From Shinella sp. XGS7 (GTDB lineage: Bacteria > Pseudomonadota > Gammaproteobacteria > Burkholderiales > Burkholderiaceae_C), in contig NZ_CP084758.1 in assembly GCF_020535565.1 (NCBI RefSeq), positions 3,299,001 through 3,363,000 on the forward strand: a stretch of DNA of 64,000 nucleotides, given 5' to 3'. The position numbers and the translations under genes were made by a program. Positions 34,041 to 42,062 of the stretch are shown piece by piece. A model generated the notes under the pieces. The model saw only the letters and a list, made by a program, of their open reading frames with translations, was not told the origin of the DNA and searched no databases. Positions within the stretch are counted from its first letter, which is position 1, and each line of letters begins with the position of its first letter.

Positions 34041-35555
34041 TCAGCTCTTGCGGCCGATCTTGGTGAAGACCAGGCCGAACTCGCGCAGATGCGGGCGCGC
34101 CAGCAAGGGGGCCAGGGCCAGGTAGAGCGCCGCGCCCAGTCCCACCTTGAGCAGCAGATGCAGGCCCAGCGGCGCCGCGAGCGCGCGGACCTGGGCGTCG
34201 GCGGCCAGCATGGCGGCACCCATCAGGCCGGCGGCCAGCGTGGGCCCGGCCAGCATGTCCAGCACCTGGCGCCAGCCCAGGCTCACCAGGCGCAAGGCCT
34301 GGTAGAGGAAGAACAGGCTCACCGGCACCATGGCCACACGGGACCAGACCACGCCATCCAGGCCCCAAAGACTGCCGACCAGGATGAAGAGGGTGTTGGC
34401 CGCCGTGGTCAGCAGAAAGAGCCGGAAGGCCTGGCCGATGGCATTGCGGGCGTTGAAGATCGCGTTGGCGATGGAGCCCACGGCGCTGAAGCCGGTGGTC
34501 AGGGCCAGCAGCTGCAGCAGGGGAATCATGGCCAGCCACTGGTCGCCATAGAGGATGCGGATCAGGGTCTCGGCCTCGGTGGCCATGCCCACACCCACGG
34601 GCAGGAAGACGAAGCCCAGCAGGCGCCCGGTGCGCAGCACGCCCTGCTGGAAGCGCTCCAGATCGGCCTGTATGGCCGAGAAGGCCGGAAACAGCACCCG
34701 CTGCAGGGGCTGGACCATGCGCACCCGGATCTCATCGGTCAGCGAGCGGGCATTCTGATAACTGCCCAGCGTGGCCGCACCCAGCATGCGACCGATGATG
34801 AAGGTGTCCAGATTGGCATTCAGGTAGAACAGGATGCCGTTGCCGAAATGGCTGCCGTTGGTGCGCCAGGTCGAGGCCAGGAAGCTGCGGCTGAAACGCA
34901 GGCGCGGCCAGTAGCCCGACAGCCACTGGTAGGCCAGGGCCTGGATCAGCAGGCCCAGCACCGGCCCGATGGCCAGACTCCAGACTCCGAAGCCGGCCAG
35001 GGCCAGGGCCACGGCGGCGCCCGAGCGGCCCAGCAGCATGGCGGCCTGCACATAGAAGTCCAGACGGAACTGCATGCGCCGCGCCATCAGGCTGCGCGGC
35101 ACCATGGTCAGCTCTTCCAGGATGAAGCTCAGGGCCAGCAGGCGCAGCAGATCGCCCACGGTGGCATTGTTGAAGAGACTGCCGGCCGCCAGCGAGAGCA
35201 GGAAGACCAGCACCGTCAGCACCAGGCCCAGGGCCATGGCGCACCAGTGCATGGTGTCGATCTGGATGCGGCTGATGCTCTTGCGCTGGATCAGGATGGA
35301 GCCGAAGCCGAAGTTCGAGAACACAGCGGCCAGCTCCGTGATCACGGTGGCCATGGCGATGATGCCGAAATCGCTGGGCGTGAGCAGGCGCGCCAGGATG
35401 GCCATCGAGGCGATGGTCAGCACCGAGCGGAAGAGCACGCCCGCCATGGTGAACATGGCGCTGTTCACCACCCGGGTGCCCAGATTACGGCTGTGCGGGC
35501 GAAATGCCAGCTGCACCGGACTCAGGGCCCGGTGTCCGATGGCGCCCAGGCTCAT
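34041..35555 (-). CDS. Wzx-type oligosaccharide flippase (MOP superfamily, WzxC-like)
   Basis: Membrane protein of 504 residues with about twelve to fourteen helices. Motifs are 'LARLLTPSDFGIIAMATVIT', 'FGFGSILIQRK' and 'LGSYQNARSLTDEIRVRMVQ', typical of WzxC-like flippases that move undecaprenyl-linked repeat units across the inner membrane. The open frame extends 35 codons upstream, but ATG 35555 overlaps the stop of the TPR gene as ATGA, which fixes the start. It is the last gene of the leftward operon that begins with the acyl carrier protein. With the ligase-like protein at 24736 it suggests a Wzx/Wzy-type assembly pathway. Confidence 0.9.
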   Translation of the reverse strand: MSLGAIGHRALSPVQLAFRPHSRNLGTRVVNSAMFTMAGVLFRSVLTIASMAILARLLTPSDFGIIAMATVITELAAVFSNFGFGSILIQRKSISRIQIDTMHWCAMALGLVLTVLVFLLSLAAGSLFNNATVGDLLRLLALSFILEELTMVPRSLMARRMQFRLDFYVQAAMLLGRSGAAVALALAGFGVWSLAIGPVLGLLIQALAYQWLSGYWPRLRFSRSFLASTWRTNGSHFGNGILFYLNANLDTFIIGRMLGAATLGSYQNARSLTDEIRVRMVQPLQRVLFPAFSAIQADLERFQQGVLRTGRLLGFVFLPVGVGMATEAETLIRILYGDQWLAMIPLLQLLALTTGFSAVGSIANAIFNARNAIGQAFRLFLLTTAANTLFILVGSLWGLDGVVWSRVAMVPVSLFFLYQALRLVSLGWRQVLDMLAGPTLAAGLMGAAMLAADAQVRALAAPLGLHLLLKVGLGAALYLALAPLLARPHLREFGLVFTKIGRKS

Positions 35556-36313
35556 GGTGCGACGCCGCTGGCGGGGGCCGAGGCGGCGCTTGCCGCTTCG
35601 CTTGCTGGTGTTTCGGCCGGGGCGGGCGCGCTGGCAGCCGCGGCCGGCTCGGCCGGCCATTGGCGGATCTCCTGCAGACGCTTCTTCAGATCGTCACGCG
35701 GGAAACCCTGCTGCTCGGCCAGGCGGGCGTAGCGGGCGGCTTGCTCGTACTCCTTGAACTCGAACAGCACCATGCCGATGTTGTAGAGCGTGAAGGGCGT
35801 GACGCCGGCGGCACTGCCGGCGATCTCCAGCTGGGCCTTGGCCTCGGCCGCGCGGTCACGCCGGAACAGGAAGCGGGCGTAGATCATGCGGGCCACGGCA
35901 TCGTCGGACTTGTAGATCACCGCGCGCTGGAAATAGCACTCCAGCACATAGCGCATGCCGTTGGGCTTGTCGGTCTTCTCCTTCAGCCCGAGCTGATCGG
36001 CCGCAATCAGGGCCTTGTGATGGTTGGGGAAGGCATGCAGGGTGTAGCTGATGTCCTGGCCCAGGGTGCCGGTCTCCCCCCGCAGCAAGGCTTCCACCCG
36101 GGGCGTGAAGTGCGCGCGCTCCACGATGTCCAGGGTTTCGCCGCGGCTGACGCGGTAGTCGTAGGGGCCGTAGTGATTGCGCAGCGCGCCACACTGGGCC
36201 GGCAGACCCTGGGCCTGGGCTGTTGCGCCCCAGGCGCCCAGCAAGACACCCAGTAGCAGCCCCATCAGGGGCGCGCGCGAGAAAGGAGTCGGTGGCGTGG
36301 CGTGCATGGTCAT
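35552..36313 (-). CDS. secreted small tetratricopeptide-repeat protein
   Basis: The protein has 253 residues. The signal peptide (LMGLLLGVLLGAWGATAQAQ) predicts periplasmic export. The mature part contains 'YGPYDYRVSRGETLDIVERA' and TPR-like helices ('YARFLFRRDRAAEAKAQLE', 'LYNIGMVLFEFKEYEQAARY'). It ends in an Ala/Pro/Ser-rich tail of about 40 residues. It overlaps its neighbours on both sides as ATGA. I do not recognise a named family; it may be an accessory scaffold for polymer assembly. Confidence 0.75.
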   Translation of the reverse strand: MTMHATPPTPFSRAPLMGLLLGVLLGAWGATAQAQGLPAQCGALRNHYGPYDYRVSRGETLDIVERAHFTPRVEALLRGETGTLGQDISYTLHAFPNHHKALIAADQLGLKEKTDKPNGMRYVLECYFQRAVIYKSDDAVARMIYARFLFRRDRAAEAKAQLEIAGSAAGVTPFTLYNIGMVLFEFKEYEQAARYARLAEQQGFPRDDLKKRLQEIRQWPAEPAAAASAPAPAETPASEAASAASAPASGVAP

Positions 36314-38517
36314 GAGCTTGGCTGTTCTTGGGGGCGGGGCATGCCAGCGGGCGCCGCCGCGGTCGGGTCGCCCTGCTGGCCGGGCGCTGTCTTGCGGGTG
36401 AGATGCCGGGCTGCCCGCCCCAGCAGCTCGCGGGCCAGGCCCAGCAGACCGCGCAGGCTGGCCGGGTTGTAGGCCACCAGTCCCCAGCGCGTGCGCCGCG
36501 AGGACATCCATTCGCGTTTGTAGCCGTCGTCGCCGATGAGGTAGTCCACCTCGCTGACCTGGTCCACATCCATCACATGCTGCATCAGCCTGGCGGTCAG
36601 CAGGGTGCCGGGCGAGTAGCTGCGGAACTCCTCGTCGTAGGCCAGCTTGTAGACATTGGCCTTGCCCTGGCTGACGATCCAGATCTGTGCCGCCACCGGG
36701 GTGTCGTTGATCCAGGCCACGCCCAGGCGCAGCCAGCCGCGCTGCGCGGCCATCCGCACCAGGCCGGGGATGAAATGCGGGAAGGGTTCGGCGTTCTTCC
36801 AGCTCACGGCGTAGACCCGCTCGTAGGCGGCCAGGCCATGCTCGGCTTCGGCCGGGCTGCACAGGGTTTCCAGGCGCCCGCCGGCGGCGGTGAACTTGCG
36901 ACCCATGCGGCTGATGGTGCTGCGCAAGCGGCCGTCGCGTTGCCGCAGATAGGCCTCCCAGGGCTCCTGGACCGGCTGGTACCAGTTGCCGAAGCAGAAG
37001 TAGGAGAAGCAGGCCAGATTCGCCTGCTTGAGGGCCGACTGCAGGCTGCGAAAGCTCGGGTGTTCCGGCGCCATGGGCGAGAGCTGCAGGCTGCGCAGAC
37101 CGGGGTGGTCGGCCCGCACGCGGCGCAGCAGCTGGGCCAGCTGGCGGTCGCTCACGCCGGGCTTGAGCGCGGGCGCATGCAGGGCGGTGTAGAAATTGCT
37201 GAAAGCGCGGATCTCCCGCCCGGCCGCATCCACCCGCAGGGGCAGCACGGCCGCGGTGGCCTCCCCCTCGCCCAGCACATAGATGCGCAGGCGATCGGCG
37301 CCCGGCTCCTGGAAGGTGCTGGCGGCCAGATTGCGGTACCAGTCGGCTCCGAACTGGAAATCGCTCTGCTCGGCCTGCTCCAGCAGATGCAAGGCTCCGG
37401 CCGGCAGCTCCTCGAAGCGCTCGAAGACGCGGATGCTCTGCCTGGCCTCACCCGGCTGGCCCGCCCCCTCGGGCGCGAAGCGCAGCAGCTGCCGTGTCGC
37501 CCCCAGTCCGGCTGCCAGCGTGCGCAGCAGGGGGTGGCGGTAGAAGCTCAGGTGGCGTATCCAGCGATGGCTGGTCGCCCAGCGCAGCTGGTCCTCGCTG
37601 GCGTTGGTGAAGAACTCGAGGCGACCCCCGGGCAGCAGGGAAAAAGCATCCTCCACAAGCTGCTGCAGCTGAAGTCGTCCCGGCGTGTAGGCCGCCAGTT
37701 TCTCGTTGTAGGTGGTCTTGAGAATCACGAGTGTGTCCGATTCCTGAATCGTGAGCCTTGAGGCGGCCAGTTCCTCGCCGGCCCAGAGTTCCCAGACCTT
37801 GGCCTGGCCGCGTCCGGCCATGTCCAGCATGAGCTCCTGGTAGAGCTGTCGCTGGCTCTCGCTGCTGCCCACGGCGGTGCCCAGGCGTCCCTTCCAGCCC
37901 GCCGCTTCCAGCGCCGCATAGCGATCCACGGCGGCCGGCATCTCTGCGGGGCTGGTGATCAGGGCATGGCGCAGCGCCACGCCGTCGTCGGCCGCCCGGT
38001 TGTGATAGCGCCGCATCTTCTTGCTGAGGGTGCGGGAGCGGGCGCGCCAGTAGTTGCCGAACTGGCCCCGCAGGTCCACGCTCATGGTCAGGGCGTGGTC
38101 CAGGCAATGGGCGCTGGCAAAGCTGCGCACGGCCAGATTGCCGAAGTCCTCGTCGGCGCAGAGCAGATCGATCTGCACCACGCTGCGCGGCAAGGCCCGG
38201 AACAGATCCTGCACCAGCTCGGGATCACTGATGAGGGTGGGCCCCAGCGGTGCCTGGGCCGGCAGGAAGCTGCGCCAGACCAGGGCATTGCAGGCCTGCA
38301 GCACGCACATGGCCAGGGGCTCGTCCGGCGACTCGGGGGCGCTGGCGATGCACAGGTACTCGTTGCCCTCGGCATAGCTGGCCAGCAAGGCATTGAAGTA
38401 GCTGGCGCTCAGCACCGGGTTGGGCCGGTACAGGCGCTGGCGCAGCGCATCCCAGGCCTGGGCATGCTCGCCCAGGGAGCGGTCCAGCCGGTGCAGGGTC
38501 CAGCGCGTCGCGCTCAT
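36310..38517 (-). CDS. duplicated (tandem) GNAT-domain protein
   Basis: The protein has 735 residues and looks like two GNAT/FemAB-like modules in a row. Module 1 covers about residues 20-340 ('NYWRARSRTLSKKMRRYHN', then 'LVILKTTYNEKLAAYTPGRL'). Module 2 covers about 370-690 ('YLRQRDGRLRSTISRMGRKF', then 'NVYKLAYDEEFRSYSPGTLL'). The paired motifs are clearly homologous to each other, which implies internal duplication and fusion. The C-terminus is Ala/Pro-rich. ATG 38517 overlaps the stop of the DegT-like gene. An acyl or aminoacyl transfer role fits its neighbourhood with the acyl carrier protein; the substrate is unknown. Confidence 0.82.
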   Translation of the reverse strand: MSATRWTLHRLDRSLGEHAQAWDALRQRLYRPNPVLSASYFNALLASYAEGNEYLCIASAPESPDEPLAMCVLQACNALVWRSFLPAQAPLGPTLISDPELVQDLFRALPRSVVQIDLLCADEDFGNLAVRSFASAHCLDHALTMSVDLRGQFGNYWRARSRTLSKKMRRYHNRAADDGVALRHALITSPAEMPAAVDRYAALEAAGWKGRLGTAVGSSESQRQLYQELMLDMAGRGQAKVWELWAGEELAASRLTIQESDTLVILKTTYNEKLAAYTPGRLQLQQLVEDAFSLLPGGRLEFFTNASEDQLRWATSHRWIRHLSFYRHPLLRTLAAGLGATRQLLRFAPEGAGQPGEARQSIRVFERFEELPAGALHLLEQAEQSDFQFGADWYRNLAASTFQEPGADRLRIYVLGEGEATAAVLPLRVDAAGREIRAFSNFYTALHAPALKPGVSDRQLAQLLRRVRADHPGLRSLQLSPMAPEHPSFRSLQSALKQANLACFSYFCFGNWYQPVQEPWEAYLRQRDGRLRSTISRMGRKFTAAGGRLETLCSPAEAEHGLAAYERVYAVSWKNAEPFPHFIPGLVRMAAQRGWLRLGVAWINDTPVAAQIWIVSQGKANVYKLAYDEEFRSYSPGTLLTARLMQHVMDVDQVSEVDYLIGDDGYKREWMSSRRTRWGLVAYNPASLRGLLGLARELLGRAARHLTRKTAPGQQGDPTAAAPAGMPRPQEQPSS

Positions 38518-39725
38518 GCGGGGCTCCCCACCGCGGCGCTGGCGCCCAGCACCTCGGCCAGCTGGCCGCCCATCCAGTCCACCTCGCCCTCGTCCAGCCC
38601 CTGATGACAAGGCAGATGGATCAGCTGGCTGCGGTAGCGGGCGGACACGGCGCAGTCCGAGACCGCCAGCTCATCCCAACGCCCCAGGGGCAGGCCGCGG
38701 TGCTTGAGGGCGAAGAAATGGGGATCGGGCCGCGCCAGCAGCAGGGGAAACATATAGGGCACCCAACCCTCGGGCAACTGCTCGAACAGCGGCCGGCAGT
38801 GTGGCAGGGGGCGCACGGCCTCGAGCAGGCGCTGATAGTGGGCGCGGCGGCGGCGGGCAATGCGGCCCGGCTGGCTGTGGCCCAGCAGGCGGGCGGCCCA
38901 GGGGGCGCCGCGCAGGGGCAGCTCCTGCAGCTCGAAAGCCGCGGACGGGCCGTCCTCCCGCAGGCGCTGTTCGCAGTCTGCCGTGGCGCCTGTGTGCCCA
39001 AGCGCGCGCGCTTCGGGCAGGGGTGCCAGGGCGCGTCGCCGGTAGTCGCGGGCGCCGGACCAGGCGCGCGCCAGGGCCCGCAGCTCGCGGCCACGGGCGG
39101 CCTGCAGGGGCGGGCTCGCGCCGGGACCATGTCCTTCGCCCCAGAGCTGTCCCCCTTCGCCGCAGCCGAAGAACTTGTAGGGGCTGGCCACCGACCAGTG
39201 GCCCAGATGACCGAGATGGGCGTCCGCGCCGCTCACGATGCCCAGGTGCGAGCAGTCCTCGATCAGGGCCAGACCCAGCTCATCGCACAGGGCGCGCAAG
39301 GGTTCGAGGTCCTGCGGGAAACCGAAGTAGTGCGAGACCAGCAGGGCGCGGGGCCGTAGGCGCAGGGCCTCCAGACGCTGGCGCAGCGCCGGCAGCTGGG
39401 GACGCAGCTGCTCGTCCAGCGGGTAGAAGTCCACGGGTGCGCCGCGCTGCAGGGCGCCGTCCAGCATGGTGCGGCAGTGATAGGCGGGCGCGAGCAGGCC
39501 GCCCTCGGGGCCGACGCCTGCCAGGGCATAGGCCTCGTGCAGAGCGTAGCGTGCCCGCACGAAAAAGCGCGCGGCCACGGCGGCGCCAGCCTCCACGCGC
39601 CGGTAAGCCGGATCCAGCGCGTCGGCGTCCGGTGCCAGCAGCAGGCCGGCTTCCAGCGGCGGCATGCTGGGCAGCCGGGCCGGCGGGAAGCGGCAGGGCT
39701 CGGGATCGAAGCGCCAGTACTCCAT
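38514..39725 (-). CDS. DegT/DnrJ/EryC1-like PLP-dependent protein
   Basis: The protein has 403 residues. A type I PLP fold is indicated by 'LALIEDCSHLGIVSG', with the Asp that contacts the PLP ring nitrogen, and 'WSVASPYKFFGCGEGGQLW', with a Lys in the place of the Schiff-base lysine before the GEGG loop. The N-terminal 'LLAPAYHCRTMLDGALQRG' fits the cofactor phosphate-side region. It is divergent from ordinary sugar aminotransferases, so an unusual keto-sugar or amino-acid substrate is possible. It lies 3 bases after hydrolase 1 and overlaps the duplicated GNAT gene. Confidence 0.8.
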   Translation of the reverse strand: MEYWRFDPEPCRFPPARLPSMPPLEAGLLLAPDADALDPAYRRVEAGAAVAARFFVRARYALHEAYALAGVGPEGGLLAPAYHCRTMLDGALQRGAPVDFYPLDEQLRPQLPALRQRLEALRLRPRALLVSHYFGFPQDLEPLRALCDELGLALIEDCSHLGIVSGADAHLGHLGHWSVASPYKFFGCGEGGQLWGEGHGPGASPPLQAARGRELRALARAWSGARDYRRRALAPLPEARALGHTGATADCEQRLREDGPSAAFELQELPLRGAPWAARLLGHSQPGRIARRRRAHYQRLLEAVRPLPHCRPLFEQLPEGWVPYMFPLLLARPDPHFFALKHRGLPLGRWDELAVSDCAVSARYRSQLIHLPCHQGLDEGEVDWMGGQLAEVLGASAAVGSPA

Positions 39726-39728
39726 GGC

Positions 39729-40628
39729 TCAGCCCGCCCGTTGTGCAGGGAAATGCCGGGCGATCCAGTCCAGCAGCTGGGTCGCCACCGCATCGCGCCA
39801 GAGCGCGCGCGAGAAGGTGTGGTCGGCCTCGGTCAGATCCTGGCGCTCCAGGCCGGGGCGCTGCAGCAGGCCCTGCCAGTGCGGCGAGCCGGCCGCATGG
39901 TCCAGAAATTCCTTGGCCACGAAATCGTCACCGCTGAGCTGCAGCAGCATGGGGCCCAGGAAGGCGCGCCAGGCCCGGGCCATGCGCTCCTGGTAGGGCA
40001 GATCGGCGGCTCGGGCGGGCCCGCGCCGGGCTCCCAGCACCTGACGCAGCTTGCCCAGGAACTCGCCCAGGGCCGCCAGGCCGGTGCGGCCGCTCAGGAG
40101 CTTGAGCCAGAACTCGCGCTCCCGCAGGCGCTGCAGGTAGTAGTGCTTGACCTGGGTGCGGGCCAGACCCAGCTCGGAGCGCACCCAGGGGTTGAGCAGG
40201 ACGAGGCCGTCCACGCCCTGGCGCGGCCCCTGGCGGTCCAGATAGAGCAGGATGGCGGATACCGCGTCGCACAGGCCCCAGAGCAGCACATGCCGCAGCT
40301 GTGGCCGGGCTTGGCGCAGGGCGGCGATGGCCGCGGCCAGATCGGCGTCCACCTGCTGGAAGTCGCGGGCAGCGCCGCTGGCATCGCCCATGCCCCGGTA
40401 GTCGAAGCGCAGGCAGCTGTGACCCTGCCCGGCCAGGGCCCGGGCCAGCAGGACGAACTGGCGGTGGCTGCCGACCCGGTATTGCGGCCCGCCCACCACC
40501 ACCACCACGCCCACCTCGCTGGCGGGCTCGCCTGCTGCGGGCGTGCTCAGCACGGCGGGCAGGGCCTCGCCCGCGCAGTCCAGCATCAGGGCCTGCTCAT
40601 GCACGGCAGCGGCGGCCGGCGTCCTCAT
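39729..40628 (-). CDS. exosortase A system-associated hydrolase 1 (alpha/beta hydrolase fold)
   Basis: The protein has 299 residues. Landmarks are 'VGGPQYRVGSHRQFVLLA', 'RFDYRGMGDASGAARDF', the nucleophile elbow 'WGLCDAVSA' with Cys120, and a late 'EADHTFSRALWRD' with the expected His. A cysteine nucleophile is therefore likely. It matches the PEP-CTERM hydrolase 1 family (TIGR03100 type), whose substrate is unknown. The open frame to 40787 lies inside hydrolase 2; ATG 40628 overlaps that gene's stop as ATGA. It could act on acyl-ACP made by the neighbouring ligase. Confidence 0.88.
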   Translation of the reverse strand: MRTPAAAAVHEQALMLDCAGEALPAVLSTPAAGEPASEVGVVVVVGGPQYRVGSHRQFVLLARALAGQGHSCLRFDYRGMGDASGAARDFQQVDADLAAAIAALRQARPQLRHVLLWGLCDAVSAILLYLDRQGPRQGVDGLVLLNPWVRSELGLARTQVKHYYLQRLREREFWLKLLSGRTGLAALGEFLGKLRQVLGARRGPARAADLPYQERMARAWRAFLGPMLLQLSGDDFVAKEFLDHAAGSPHWQGLLQRPGLERQDLTEADHTFSRALWRDAVATQLLDWIARHFPAQRAG

Positions 40629-41446
40629 CGGGTGGCCTCCAGGGCGCGCAGGCTGGCGGCCAGCAGGCCGGGTGCTTCCTCGATCTCGCTGGTCTGCCAG
40701 AAGGCGGGCCCCGGCACCAGCTCGGCCTCCAGCTGCCAGCCCGCCTCGCGCCAGCGCTGCTGGCCTTGCTGGGCCACCGGCGTCCATTGGGCCTCGGGCC
40801 GGGAGCTGAGCTCCAGCCAGATCAGGCGGGCCGGGGCGGCGCCGGGCGGCGGCTCCAGCTTGGCGCCCTCCAGGCCCTGGGCCAGGGCGGGGGCGAGGCG
40901 GTAGCCGGCGATTTCCACCGCTTCGCCGCGTTCCAGGCTTTCACGCAGCCCGGCCATGGCGCCCTTGCCGGCGCCATCCAGCATTTCGCCCGCCACCTTG
41001 AGGCGCAGGAACTGTTGCAGCAAAGGCTTGCCCGAGGCTGGGGGCTGCTGCAAGAGCAGATGGGCGGGCGTCTCCAGGCGGCCCAGGGCGGCCGTGGCCA
41101 GCAGGCAGCCGGCCCTTAGGCCCCAGAGCCAGAGCGGGGCCGTCGGTGCCTGATCACGCAGCCAGCTGCAGCCGAGCAGGGCATCTTCGACCCAGGCCTC
41201 CCAGCTCGCATCGCCGAAGTCACCGCTGCTGTCACCGCAGCCCAGCAGGTCGAGCTGCAGCACCTCGTAGCCGGCCTGGGCCAGGGCGCGCGCCTGCAGG
41301 GCCGCCATGCGCCGCGACTTGTTCATCTCCTCGGCAAAGGGGTGCAGATAGAGGATCTGCCCCCGCTTGAGCGGGCCCTGGGCCGGATGGTGAAGGAAAA
41401 AGCGCTGACCGCCTTGGCTTGCGGCGTCGAGGAAGAAGGCTCGCAT
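40625..41446 (-). CDS. exosortase A system-associated hydrolase 2 (alpha/beta fold, nucleophile position altered)
   Basis: The protein has 273 residues. It shows 'LYLHPFAEEMNKSRRMAAL' and 'QLDLLGCGDSSGDFGDASW', typical of the PEP-CTERM hydrolase 2 family (TIGR03101 type). At the nucleophile elbow the sequence is 'WGLRAGCL', with Arg111 where Ser or Cys would be expected, and no convincing catalytic His is seen near the C-terminus. It may therefore be a non-hydrolytic partner of hydrolase 1. It lies 25 bases after the acyl carrier protein gene and overlaps hydrolase 1. Confidence 0.88.
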   Translation of the reverse strand: MRAFFLDAASQGGQRFFLHHPAQGPLKRGQILYLHPFAEEMNKSRRMAALQARALAQAGYEVLQLDLLGCGDSSGDFGDASWEAWVEDALLGCSWLRDQAPTAPLWLWGLRAGCLLATAALGRLETPAHLLLQQPPASGKPLLQQFLRLKVAGEMLDGAGKGAMAGLRESLERGEAVEIAGYRLAPALAQGLEGAKLEPPPGAAPARLIWLELSSRPEAQWTPVAQQGQQRWREAGWQLEAELVPGPAFWQTSEIEEAPGLLAASLRALEATR

Positions 41447-41471
41447 GGGCGGACGCCGCGGGCCTGCGGGC

Positions 41472-41720
41472 TCAGGGCCGGCGGGCGTGGACGAAGTCGC
41501 TCAGGGCGCCGACGGTGGCGAAGGTGGCGCCGTCGATCTCGTCGTCACCGACGCTGATGCCCAGCTGTTCCTCCAGGGCCGTGATCAGGCTGACGACGGC
41601 CATGGAGTCCAGCTCCGGAATGGCGCCCAGCAGGGCCGTGTCCCGCGTGTAGGCGGCGCTGCGGCCGTCCAGGCTGAGGACTTCGTCAAGAATGCGGAGA
41701 ACGTGCGCTTGGGTATCCAT
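41472..41720 (-). CDS. acyl carrier protein
   Basis: Four-helix carrier protein of 82 residues. The phosphopantetheine attachment serine is Ser39 in 'IPELDSMAVVSLITALEEQL', the classic DSM motif. It is not beside fab genes but heads the leftward operon containing XrtA-associated hydrolases 2 and 1, and it is divergent from the AMP-dependent ligase that could load it. It is probably a dedicated carrier for the small molecule destined for the exopolysaccharide. An external phosphopantetheinyl transferase is required. Confidence 0.92.
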   Translation of the reverse strand: MDTQAHVLRILDEVLSLDGRSAAYTRDTALLGAIPELDSMAVVSLITALEEQLGISVGDDEIDGATFATVGALSDFVHARRP

Positions 41721-42062
41721 GTCGTCGGTACTTTTTTCCGGTCTGCCCCCAGGGCCGGGCTGGGCCTGGTCTGGCCCCCCGTGGGGGTCAGGAAAGCCCC
41801 GGGGCGGCCCGCGGCTTTCCTGCTGAGGCGGCGCAGCGCGGCGGATCTGCCCGCAGCCCCCCTCAAGGCTGGCGGCATCTTACCCGTCCGATCCTGTCGT
41901 CTTGCAGTCGACAGACCCCTTAGACCGAGGGACTGGGACGCGAATTTCTCACACGCCGATCGCGTAATCTGTGCAGGCTGGCGGGAACATGGTGCAATGC
42001 GGGCCCGATAGCGCTGCCATCGCGGGGCCGGCCCCCGCTTCAATCGCCTTGACCTCCCCACA
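41721..42062. other. 342-bp divergent intergenic region between ACP and ligase genes
   Basis: The region separates the leftward ACP operon from the rightward ligase operon and should hold both promoters. I could not identify convincing -35/-10 or -24/-12 pairs. A T6 run lies at about 41731-41737, next to the ACP start. The middle is G/C-rich with an inverted repeat (41789-41822). The part nearest the ligase is more AT-rich around 41940-41970 and is the most likely promoter zone. Confidence 0.4.
41789..41822. repeat. 10-bp perfect inverted repeat upstream of the ACP operon
   Basis: CAGGAAAGCC (41789-41798) pairs with GGCTTTCCTG (41813-41822) around a 14-base G/C-rich loop. It is about 70-100 bases upstream of the ACP start. 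It could be a regulator binding site or an RNA hairpin in the ACP operon leader. No U-tract follows. Confidence 0.4.
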
